From: CAXBGS01 sp963975425
GTDB lineage: Bacteria; Planctomycetota; Planctomycetia; Pirellulales; Pirellulaceae
DNA: 64,000 nucleotides
NCBI GenBank assembly: GCA_963975425.1
Contig: CAXBGS010000001.1
Coordinates: 62,001-126,000 of the forward strand
Direction of reading: 5' to 3'
The position numbers and the translations under genes are program-made. Below are positions 35,952 to 43,229 of this stretch, in pieces. The first letter of the stretch is position 1. Each line of letters begins with the position of its first letter. Below the pieces are notes generated by a model that made no database searches, had not been told where the DNA came from, and was given only the letters and a program-made list of their open reading frames with translations.

Positions 35952-38164
35952 CGATTGCCTCGTTCGGCGTTATGTTCGGGTGCATGTTGATACCGTGCCG
36001 GATCTTGCATCGCTGATTGCTTGGCTGTTACCGACGCCGACACCGAATGGGCCGGCGCAGGATGATCCGGGGCGATCTGCTGCAGTGCGGGGATGATGAC
36101 GGTGACCGTCGTGCCGGTTCCAACGACTGATTTTACTTCGACGGCTCCGCGATGGCTGCGAACAATCCCGATCGAAGTACTCAGCCCGAGCCCCGTTCCT
36201 TGTCCACGTTCTTTGGTCGTAAAAAACGGATCGAACATTTTATCTCGAACGTTTGGTGGGATACCCGTCCCGGTGTCTGAAACCTCTATCGCCAAGTACT
36301 GACCTGGCTGCAGCGTCGCATAAGAGTAAGAGCGTTCGGCGTCCAAGACCATACGTCTAGCGCCGATCGTCAGCTTGCCATCGGTGGTCATTGCGTCGCG
36401 TGCGTTGATGGCCAGATTCATCACGACTTGGCTGATTTCAGTTTCATCGCCGTATATCTCAGGTAAGTCGGCGGCAATTTCGGTTCGCAAGGTCACACTG
36501 GAGGGCAAGGTGTGTTGCAAAATGACAATGATTTCTGGCAGCAAGTTTTGGACGTCCAACACCTGGTGTTGTCCGTCGCCGCCGCGTGCGAATGTTAGCA
36601 ACTGACTGATCAAATCCGCGCCACGACTGGCCCCACTGGCGATCGTATCCAAGAGCGCATTGCGATCGACGTTCGGGCTGTCGCGCTGCAACATTCGGCT
36701 GCTCATCAAGATTGGCGTCAACAGATTGTTCAAATCATGCGCAATTCCACTGGCCAACGTCCCCAGTGATTCCAACCGTTGCCGACGCCGCTGCACGTGT
36801 TGAGAACGGTTGCGTTCTCCCAAATCGAAATCAAAAATCACCTCGCCGATGGTCTCGCCGTTCTCTGAAACCCGTGTCCTTCGACGTTCGATTCGCAGGA
36901 TACGGTTGTCTTTTGTCGTCGCCCGCAATTCACCGGTCCATCGTTCCGCTTCGGCGTAGTCGCGAGTATGGATATTACTGTCATCGCTCTCTGGCGGAAC
37001 AATACGCAACAGATCACCCGCCGTTTGTCCAATCGCTTCGTCCGATTCGTAACCGAACAGCGACTGTGCACCGCGATTCCAGTAAACAACTCGGCCGACC
37101 GCATCCAAGATGTGCAACGGTTCGGGTATCTCGCTGAGCATCGCTTCGTGTTGCTTCAGCCGAATACGTGATTCTTCACGATCAGTGACGTCGCGAACCG
37201 AAATCGCCAAAAACTCTTGCTGGTGGATGACACTGGTGGTAATCGTCAGCTCCGCGACAAATTCACGACCATCGGCGCGTTTGGCAAGCACCGTTCGCGG
37301 CGTGCCAGATTCATGGGGGTCCAGTGCGTTGGCCAACCATTCATCGATTGCCGTCGTGGCGAATAATGACCCGACGGGTTGTCCCACCAGGGTTTGCTCG
37401 TCGGCGCCGATCATTTCGCAAAACGCAGGGTTCACCAGCTGCACCCGTCCGACATCGTCGGTCAGGATAATCCCATCCGCCGAACCGCGTACCACCAGCG
37501 AAAACCGCTCGTCGGTAGCCAAGTTTCGGCGATCCGCATCGATGCGCAGCTTTCTTTCGGCTCGCCGGGCCAAGTAAAGCAATCCGATGACGCCCAGCAT
37601 GACCACGTGACCGGTGATGAGCGCTGCTTTGGCTTCACGCCGCTCGCGATCGGCGGTGGTCGTCAGAGCCGACAAATTGTTTTGCTCGGATACCGCCTGC
37701 TCATCAAGCTGATCGACCAGCAGTTGTGATTGCGCACGTCGCGATGTCGTTTCTTCCTTCGCCGCCGAGCGTGCATCGGGAACTTGTTTCTTGATGTCAG
37801 AAAAGTAACGGCGGCAGCGTGCTAAGATTTCATTCAGTTCTTTGTTCGGCGAGTGATCGACAAAACGGTCCAACAACTGATCACCACGAGACAATGATTC
37901 GATCAGCTCGATCTTGTCTTGTTCATCACCGCTTAGGCTTAAGGTGCGAAGGCGTGACGTCGCGGTTCGCAACACCGATTTCAAACTCGTGATACGAATC
38001 AAACGATCTTCGGACGCAATCATCCGGCGACTGCACTCGGGCAGATCATCCAGGGCGCGAAGCGTCAGCAGACAAGACACGACAATGGCGACCGCCGACA
38101 GCCCCACGACGATCGGAAAAATTCGTCTTCTTACGAAAAGGATCACGGGCGATGCTGTATTCAA
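35948..38164 (-). CDS. Membrane PAS sensor histidine kinase
   Basis: A 738-residue kinase. One membrane segment near residues 15-36, a periplasmic helical domain (about 37-190), a second membrane segment (AALITGHVVMLGVIGLLYLA, about 190-210), two PAS domains (about 225-340 and 345-470), a phospho-acceptor His in LGTLASGIAHDLNNLLTPI, and a HATPase domain with DTGTGIPP and GTGLGLSTSIGIV. The first codon is TTG at 38164, with GTG at 38143 an alternative; neither has a clear ribosome site. It drives the NtrC-type regulator at 34503, and a phosphotransfer operon of this layout usually controls sigma-54 genes nearby. Confidence 0.9.
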   Translation of the reverse strand: MNTASPVILFVRRRIFPIVVGLSAVAIVVSCLLTLRALDDLPECSRRMIASEDRLIRITSLKSVLRTATSRLRTLSLSGDEQDKIELIESLSRGDQLLDRFVDHSPNKELNEILARCRRYFSDIKKQVPDARSAAKEETTSRRAQSQLLVDQLDEQAVSEQNNLSALTTTADRERREAKAALITGHVVMLGVIGLLYLARRAERKLRIDADRRNLATDERFSLVVRGSADGIILTDDVGRVQLVNPAFCEMIGADEQTLVGQPVGSLFATTAIDEWLANALDPHESGTPRTVLAKRADGREFVAELTITTSVIHQQEFLAISVRDVTDREESRIRLKQHEAMLSEIPEPLHILDAVGRVVYWNRGAQSLFGYESDEAIGQTAGDLLRIVPPESDDSNIHTRDYAEAERWTGELRATTKDNRILRIERRRTRVSENGETIGEVIFDFDLGERNRSQHVQRRRQRLESLGTLASGIAHDLNNLLTPILMSSRMLQRDSPNVDRNALLDTIASGASRGADLISQLLTFARGGDGQHQVLDVQNLLPEIIVILQHTLPSSVTLRTEIAADLPEIYGDETEISQVVMNLAINARDAMTTDGKLTIGARRMVLDAERSYSYATLQPGQYLAIEVSDTGTGIPPNVRDKMFDPFFTTKERGQGTGLGLSTSIGIVRSHRGAVEVKSVVGTGTTVTVIIPALQQIAPDHPAPAHSVSASVTAKQSAMQDPARYQHAPEHNAERGNR

Positions 38165-38214
38165 TGGGTTTGGCCCGCCGATAGCTGCGTCGGATGGAAA
38201 GAATTGCTTTCATT

Positions 38215-38231
38215 CTGGCACGCCGTTTGCC
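38215..38231 (+). promoter_or_regulatory. Sigma-54 promoter (-24/-12) for hypothetical and BON genes
   Basis: CTGGCACG-N4-TTGCC, matching the sigma-54 core fully, with GG at 38217-38218 and GC at 38229-38230. It lies 71 bp upstream of the ATG at 38302 and 51 bp from the divergent kinase start. A dyad GAAAG-N5-CTTTC sits immediately upstream (38197-38211). Confidence 0.78.
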
Positions 38232-38301
38232 AACGATGGACATTTTACGCCCGCCGATCAATTCGCATCAGCGGACGTAGTACTCATCGAGCGAGTCAAT
38301 C

Positions 38302-38697
38302 ATGGTAAGTCTAGAAATGTTGCGTGAGGCAATCGACCAAGCCAAATCTGGATGGCGAGGGTGCAATTGGCATACGGATTTTGGTCCCCGATCGATCGAT
38401 TTGAGAGGTTTAAAGAGCTGGCAAGCGATCTTGGCGTCCAAGGCGACTCGGGGCGACGAGTCAAAGCGTTGGCACGAGGCCGCCCAGTGGCTTGCCGAGG
38501 TTGAACGGGCGGCCAACCAAGCGGCCGACATTGCAGAAAAGGCGTTTTCTGCCGCGGAATCGCGTGATTTTGCCGCGGCAATCCGGATGCTCGGCGATGC
38601 CTCTTCACTGGAACTAAAATTCGTCGGCAGCGGAGAATATGAACGCGCTCGACAGCTATGTGAACGCATGACAACGGACCAAACCATCTGCTCTTAA
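38302..38697 (+). CDS. Hypothetical helical protein
   Basis: A 131-residue protein with no signal peptide. It is rich in Ala, Glu, Arg and Lys and strongly helical from about residue 50 (WLAEVERAANQAADIAEKAF). I do not recognise a family. ORFs on the opposite strand overlap it, but their Cys/His/Pro/Arg-rich composition is typical of shadows. A consensus sigma-54 promoter directly upstream supports this strand. It precedes the BON-repeat gene by 96 bp and may share its regulation. Confidence 0.65.
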   Translation: MVSLEMLREAIDQAKSGWRGCNWHTDFGPRSIDLRGLKSWQAILASKATRGDESKRWHEAAQWLAEVERAANQAADIAEKAFSAAESRDFAAAIRMLGDASSLELKFVGSGEYERARQLCERMTTDQTICS

Positions 38698-38793
38698 GAT
38701 GGAAAAAAATTTTCCAATCCAAAATGTTCTTTCCGGCACAAGACGACATGCCGTATCAAACTTCGACGACGGCTCAAAGACGCCAACAATCCA

Positions 38794-40029
38794 ATGAACA
38801 AGACAAACGCTTTTCTTCCGGTGCTCATCATCACGGTGCTGTGTTTCTTGGCATCGCCGCGGGCGGTCTTGGCAGAAACGGATAATGAGATCACTCAGTC
38901 CCTAAAACAAGCGATCAAATTTGATTACCGGTTTCGCGACTACACCATCGAAGTCGCGGCCTCCGGCGGCAAGGTGACCCTAAAGGGTTCTGTCGAATCG
39001 TTCCTCGACAAGGACGCCGTCGAACAAATCGCGAAACGAACCGACGGTGTGACGTCGGTGGTCAACCTGCTGGACGTTGATGCATCGTCAACGGATGACA
39101 AGCGAATCGCATCAGAAATCCAAGACAAGTTTGAACGCAGCAAAGATTTGGGTGCGCGTAGTATTCAAGTCAGCGTCGATCACGGGATCGTTACCCTAAG
39201 AGGAAACTTGGCAGACAGCGAAGTATCCGCGTGGGCCGAACGCGTCGCCAGCGAGGTTGATGGTGTTCGTTCGGTAGATAACAAATTGGCCTCGGCCCTT
39301 CGTCCTTCCGACCCCCAAGAACGCGACCTTGCCGCAACCGTGCAGGCGCGGCTCTCTCGCGACACCTATCTGGCGGATCAGCCCATCAATGTTTCGCACG
39401 AATCCAATACCGTCACGTTGGCTGGGGAAGTGCCGCATTTGTTCCACAAAGAACAGGCGGAAGACTTGGCGCGTGGCGTCTGCGGCAATCACAAGATACG
39501 CAACGAGTTGGTCGTCGCCAGCCAGTCCATCCTTGCGGCCTCGCCACTGAAACCGAGCGACGATAACTTGCAGCAATGGGTTCGAGACGAGCTTCAAGCG
39601 GATCCACGTGTTCGCATCGAACACGTCAACATCGCATCAGCCGATGGAACGGTCACGCTGCGGGGTTGGGTGGACTCGGTATATGCGAAAAAGACGGCTG
39701 AACGAATCGCACGCCGAGTTCACGGAGTGGATCGGGTAAATAACGAAATGGAAGTTCGAACCGCCAAACGTCCCGATAATGAGATTCGTCAAGACATCAT
39801 CAACGTGCTTGGTGAGGATGAGATACTGGACCGTCAAAAAGTGACTGTCGCTGTTCAAAAAGGAATCGTAACGTTGTCAGGTACAGTCACTGTGAACGTT
39901 GCTCGCATGCAGGCGTTGCGACTGGCCTCACGAGTCTCTGGCGTACGAGATATTACGAACGAAATCAACGTCAAATCCACGGACGAACGATCCCGACCAA
40001 CGATCAACGCATCTCGCTCAGAACGTTGA
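38794..40029 (+). CDS. Periplasmic five-BON-domain protein
   Basis: A signal peptide (about 1-27) is followed by five BON domains: about 30-92, 98-165, 170-240, 248-318 and 322-392. Each has the pattern V-T-L-x-G-x-V then a helix ending in G-V-x-x-V-x-N (KVTLKGSV, IVTLRGNL, TVTLAGEV, TVTLRGWV, IVTLSGTV). The third repeat is the most divergent and has lost its GV turn. BON proteins such as OsmY (two domains) bind envelope phospholipid or other BON proteins and respond to osmotic stress. Five domains is long for the family. It ends with a basic Ser/Arg tail. Regulation through the upstream sigma-54 promoter is plausible. Confidence 0.9.
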   Translation: MNKTNAFLPVLIITVLCFLASPRAVLAETDNEITQSLKQAIKFDYRFRDYTIEVAASGGKVTLKGSVESFLDKDAVEQIAKRTDGVTSVVNLLDVDASSTDDKRIASEIQDKFERSKDLGARSIQVSVDHGIVTLRGNLADSEVSAWAERVASEVDGVRSVDNKLASALRPSDPQERDLAATVQARLSRDTYLADQPINVSHESNTVTLAGEVPHLFHKEQAEDLARGVCGNHKIRNELVVASQSILAASPLKPSDDNLQQWVRDELQADPRVRIEHVNIASADGTVTLRGWVDSVYAKKTAERIARRVHGVDRVNNEMEVRTAKRPDNEIRQDIINVLGEDEILDRQKVTVAVQKGIVTLSGTVTVNVARMQALRLASRVSGVRDITNEINVKSTDERSRPTINASRSER

Positions 40030-40180
40030 TGCCCATCCCCGACGTTCAATCACGTCACAGGCTGCCTTGTCTCGACGCAATCGCGTCACCGCTTTTCGAG
40101 CGCTGCATACCACGCTCAATCTCGGCAAACATCACTGCACCGCGCTTAAAGAACTTTTGCGCACAAGGAACGAATCCACC

Positions 40181-41749
40181 ATGCACTCTGAACCCAGCAT
40201 CGACCTATCGGAATTTGAATCCAACGTCATCGTTCGCACGATGCGACTAGACGATTTCGATGCCATCGTTCGGTTACAACATCGCTGTTTCCCCGACATG
40301 CAACCGTGGCAAAAGGATCATATCGCCAGTCAAATCTCTATATTCCCCGATGGCCAAATCGTCGTCGAAATCGATGGAGAGGTCGCAGCTTCGTCCAGCA
40401 GCTTGATTCTGAACTACGACGACAATCTTGAGTGGCACGATTGGAAAAAAACGGCCGACGGAGGTTACATTCGCAATCATCGCGATGAAGGCGACACGTT
40501 GTACGGTATCGAAATGATGGTCGATCCCGCTTACCGCGGCATGCGACTTTCGCGTCGACTCTACGCCGCACGCAAAGACCTGTGCCGACAACGAGGACTG
40601 ACCCGCATGATCGCTGGCGGGCGCATCCCCGGGTACCACAAGCATGCCGACTCGCTCACCGCTCGCGAATACATTGAACGAGTGATCGACAAATCACTTT
40701 ACGATCCGGTGTTGACGGCCCAGCTTTCCAACGGACTAACGCTGCAAGGACTGATTCCCAACTATTTGCCCAGTGATGCGCACAGTTGTGGCTATGCTAC
40801 GTTCTTAGAATGGAAAAACTTAGACGCCGGCCAGTCGAACAAGCGACGTTATCGCCGAAGCGTCCAACCGGTTCGCATCGGAGCGGTTCAGTATCACATG
40901 CGGCCTGTCGCGAACTTTGAAGAATTCGGAAAGCAAGCTCGATACTTTGTCGATGTTGCCGGCGATTACAAGTGCGACTTTTTGCTGTTTCCCGAGTTGT
41001 TCACAACACAGTTGCTATCGTGCCTGCCGGAACAGCGTCCCGGCAGCGCGGCGCGTGCGCTGGCAGAGTTCACGCCGCGGTACTTAGAACTCTTCACCGA
41101 GATGGCGATCAGTTTTCACTGCAACATCATCGGCGGTTCTCAATTCGCCATCGAAGACGAAAAATTGTACAACATCGCCTATCTGTTTCGTCGCGATGGC
41201 AGCATCGAGAAGCAGTACAAATTGCACATCACACCCAGCGAGAAACGTTGGTGGGGGGTCAATGGTGGTTCGACCGCAGAAGTCTTTGACACCGATTGCG
41301 GCAAGATCGCCATCCAGGTTTGCTACGACTGCGAATTCCCTGAACTTGGGCGAATCGCGGCCTCCAAAGGGGCGAACATTCTGTTCGTTCCCTACAACAC
41401 CGACACTCGCCATGGCTACATTCGCGTCCGAACGTGTGCGCAGGCGAGGTGTGTCGAAAACCATGTCTATGCGGTTCTGGCCGGGTGTACGGGCAATTTA
41501 CCGTTTGTCGAAAATGCCGACATCCACTATGCGCAATCCGCCATTCTGACGCCTGCCGATGTGATGTTCGCCCGTGACGGTATCGCGTCCGAAGCCAACG
41601 CGAACATTGAAACGGTCATCATTCACGACGTCGACCTTGAAATGCTGCGTCGACACCGTCAACAGGGGACCGTCCAAAACTGGAACGACCGACGTACGGA
41701 CTTATATCACGTCGGGTTTCAAGAGCACGATCAAGATGCAAATATCTAA
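40181..41749 (+). CDS. Bifunctional GNAT acetyltransferase/carbon-nitrogen hydrolase
   Basis: A 522-residue fusion. The N-terminal GNAT domain (about 15-210) has YGIEMMVDPAYRGMRLSRRL at the acetyl-CoA loop. The C-terminal nitrilase-superfamily domain (about 225-515) has catalytic Glu272 (LLFPELF), Lys347 (YKLHITPSE) and Cys381 (VCYDCEFPE), so the triad is intact. The ATG at 40181 has AAGGAA 10 bases upstream; the frame is open for 94 codons before it, overlapping the BON gene, but that part is not protein-like. The fusion is a known arrangement of unknown substrate. An M42-type peptidase follows, suggesting handling of an acylated amino acid or short peptide. Confidence 0.9.
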   Translation: MHSEPSIDLSEFESNVIVRTMRLDDFDAIVRLQHRCFPDMQPWQKDHIASQISIFPDGQIVVEIDGEVAASSSSLILNYDDNLEWHDWKKTADGGYIRNHRDEGDTLYGIEMMVDPAYRGMRLSRRLYAARKDLCRQRGLTRMIAGGRIPGYHKHADSLTAREYIERVIDKSLYDPVLTAQLSNGLTLQGLIPNYLPSDAHSCGYATFLEWKNLDAGQSNKRRYRRSVQPVRIGAVQYHMRPVANFEEFGKQARYFVDVAGDYKCDFLLFPELFTTQLLSCLPEQRPGSAARALAEFTPRYLELFTEMAISFHCNIIGGSQFAIEDEKLYNIAYLFRRDGSIEKQYKLHITPSEKRWWGVNGGSTAEVFDTDCGKIAIQVCYDCEFPELGRIAASKGANILFVPYNTDTRHGYIRVRTCAQARCVENHVYAVLAGCTGNLPFVENADIHYAQSAILTPADVMFARDGIASEANANIETVIIHDVDLEMLRRHRQQGTVQNWNDRRTDLYHVGFQEHDQDANI

Positions 41750-41784
41750 GATGGTCCGCAACCAGCACGTGGCGGCGTTTGCCC

Positions 41785-41816
41785 GCGGGCGAATGTTGAC
41801 GGGCAAGATCGCCCGC
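41785..41816. repeat. Inverted repeat between GNAT/nitrilase and peptidase genes
   Basis: GCGGGCGA (41785-41792) pairs perfectly with TCGCCCGC (41809-41816) across a 16-base loop. No T-tract follows on either strand, so a terminator is uncertain; an attenuating stem-loop or operator is possible. Confidence 0.45.
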
Positions 41817-41892
41817 TGAGATTGCCTGATTTGTTGATTTGCCTAAGTTGCTGATTGCCCACCGAGATCGCTCGTTCCCCGGCACCGTCTGT

Positions 41893-42945
41893 ATGAATAA
41901 CGCTGAGCTTGTTTCCGAGTCGCTTTTATTATTGCGGACTCTTGTTCGCGAACCCTCGGTGGTCGGCGCCGAAGACGCATTCTTTCGTGTCCTTCGTCGT
42001 GAGCTTGAGGAGTTCCCGATTTCGGTCAAGCGTTATCACGGACTGTTGGTCGCGCAGGGTTCTCGGCCAGATTCCATCTATTTGTCCGCGCACTCGGACC
42101 GCAATGGGCTGCTCTGCACGGGACCCAATGAGTTTCAGTATGCCGCGTTTATTACGGGCAACCGTGGCGAATTGAACGGCGACAGCATCTCGGAACAATT
42201 CATGGAATTGATCGCCGGACGCTTTCACGGCCAGCGAGTGCAGGCGCACACTCCGTACACGGGCACCTACTTAGGCCAAGGTATCATTGACCATGCCTTT
42301 GTTTGCCCGCGTCGCCGCAACTTGATTTTCCAACTGGAAGGGCTCGACTTTCTGCAGCCTGGCACGCCGGTATCCTTTTTGGATCGACTGTCGGTCGACG
42401 GAGGCAAGTTCTCGGCCCAGCTGGACAACGTCGTGATGGTTGCGGCCATCATCCAGTTGTTTCGTGCCGGATTTCAAGGCACCGCGTTTTTTTCTGCCGG
42501 GGAAGAGGCGGGGCGCAGCTGGCGATACATCGCCGAGTGGTTCCAGCGAGATAACTTGTCGACAAAGCGCCTGCTCGTGCTGGACACCAGTCCTTATCCA
42601 GAAGACGTTGTCGATCAGCAGCAAGTGGTACTGCGCAATCGCGATGCGACCGCAGAATTCGATCAAACGTTTACGACAGAGGTTCAATCGCGAGCCCAAA
42701 AGTTGGGAATCCGTTATGCGTACAAAGATCAGTTCATCGAACAGATCAACAAAACCCGTGAGCGTCCGATTTCGTTTGGCCGTACCGAACTGGGACGCCT
42801 GATGAATGCATGCCCCGGCGAAATCGCCGGAACGACGTTACAGCTTCCCACGTCTTCGTACCATACCGCCAAAGAGACGGCGTCGATCGATAGCTTTGCC
42901 GCCTTGCTACGACTTCTCAGCGACCTATGCGGTTTGCGGAACTAA
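41893..42945 (+). CDS. M42-like metallo-aminopeptidase
   Basis: A 350-residue peptidase of the M42/M20 clan. The zinc-site residues are recognisable: His67 and Asp69 (SAHSDRNG), Asp178 (QLDNVV), Glu204-Glu205 (AGEEAG; one the general base), Asp231 (LDTSPYP) and His324 (SYHTAKE). ATG at 41893 is chosen over a TTG at 41839. It lies 144 bp after the GNAT/nitrilase fusion on the same strand. M42-type peptidases accompany N-acetylated dipeptide (NAGGN) osmolyte operons in other bacteria, but the synthetase genes of that system are not in this window. Confidence 0.82.
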   Translation: MNNAELVSESLLLLRTLVREPSVVGAEDAFFRVLRRELEEFPISVKRYHGLLVAQGSRPDSIYLSAHSDRNGLLCTGPNEFQYAAFITGNRGELNGDSISEQFMELIAGRFHGQRVQAHTPYTGTYLGQGIIDHAFVCPRRRNLIFQLEGLDFLQPGTPVSFLDRLSVDGGKFSAQLDNVVMVAAIIQLFRAGFQGTAFFSAGEEAGRSWRYIAEWFQRDNLSTKRLLVLDTSPYPEDVVDQQQVVLRNRDATAEFDQTFTTEVQSRAQKLGIRYAYKDQFIEQINKTRERPISFGRTELGRLMNACPGEIAGTTLQLPTSSYHTAKETASIDSFAALLRLLSDLCGLRN

Positions 42946-42980
42946 CCACTTTTCTGCTCGGCCGTCTTGAGTGAGCCAAC

Positions 42981-42997
42981 TGGCAATTTTTTTGCCA
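42981..42997. promoter_or_regulatory. Dyad TGGCAA-N5-TTGCCA: terminator or enhancer
   Basis: A perfect 6-bp inverted repeat around five T residues, 36 bp after the peptidase stop and about 90 bp upstream of the -24 element at 43084. It could be a weak terminator or an activator binding site for the sigma-54 promoter. Confidence 0.4.
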
Positions 42998-43083
42998 CAC
43001 CAGCAAGTTCCTTCACATCGCAATCGCGGCTTTCTTCACAGTTTCCTTGCGAGTTGCTATCGAACGCGGCGCGGCGCACCCAT

Positions 43084-43099
43084 TGGCACACAACTTGCC
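43084..43099 (+). promoter_or_regulatory. Sigma-54 promoter (-24/-12) for PQQ/MFS operon
   Basis: TGGCACA-N4-TTGCC with GG at 43085-43086 and GC at 43097-43098, one mismatch to the core. It lies 131 bp upstream of the ATG at 43230, in otherwise non-coding sequence. Confidence 0.7.
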
Positions 43100-43229
43100 A
43101 TGTTGGCTGTTCGCAAAAACTCGCCTCCTCTTGGGGCATGCTCGCACCTGTTGTCGCGACCGGATCATCGATACCCCGTCGGCAAGTCATCCACTTTCCT
43201 TGGCCCCACCACTTTTGACGCAACCGCTG

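Noticed and set aside
38268..38749. Minus-strand ORFs of 139 and 149 codons opposite the hypothetical helical protein
   Set aside because: Composition is shadow-like, and the upstream sigma-54 promoter supports the + strand.
39899..40180. N-terminal extension of the GNAT/nitrilase frame
   Set aside because: Overlaps the BON gene, not protein-like, and a good ribosome site precedes the ATG at 40181.
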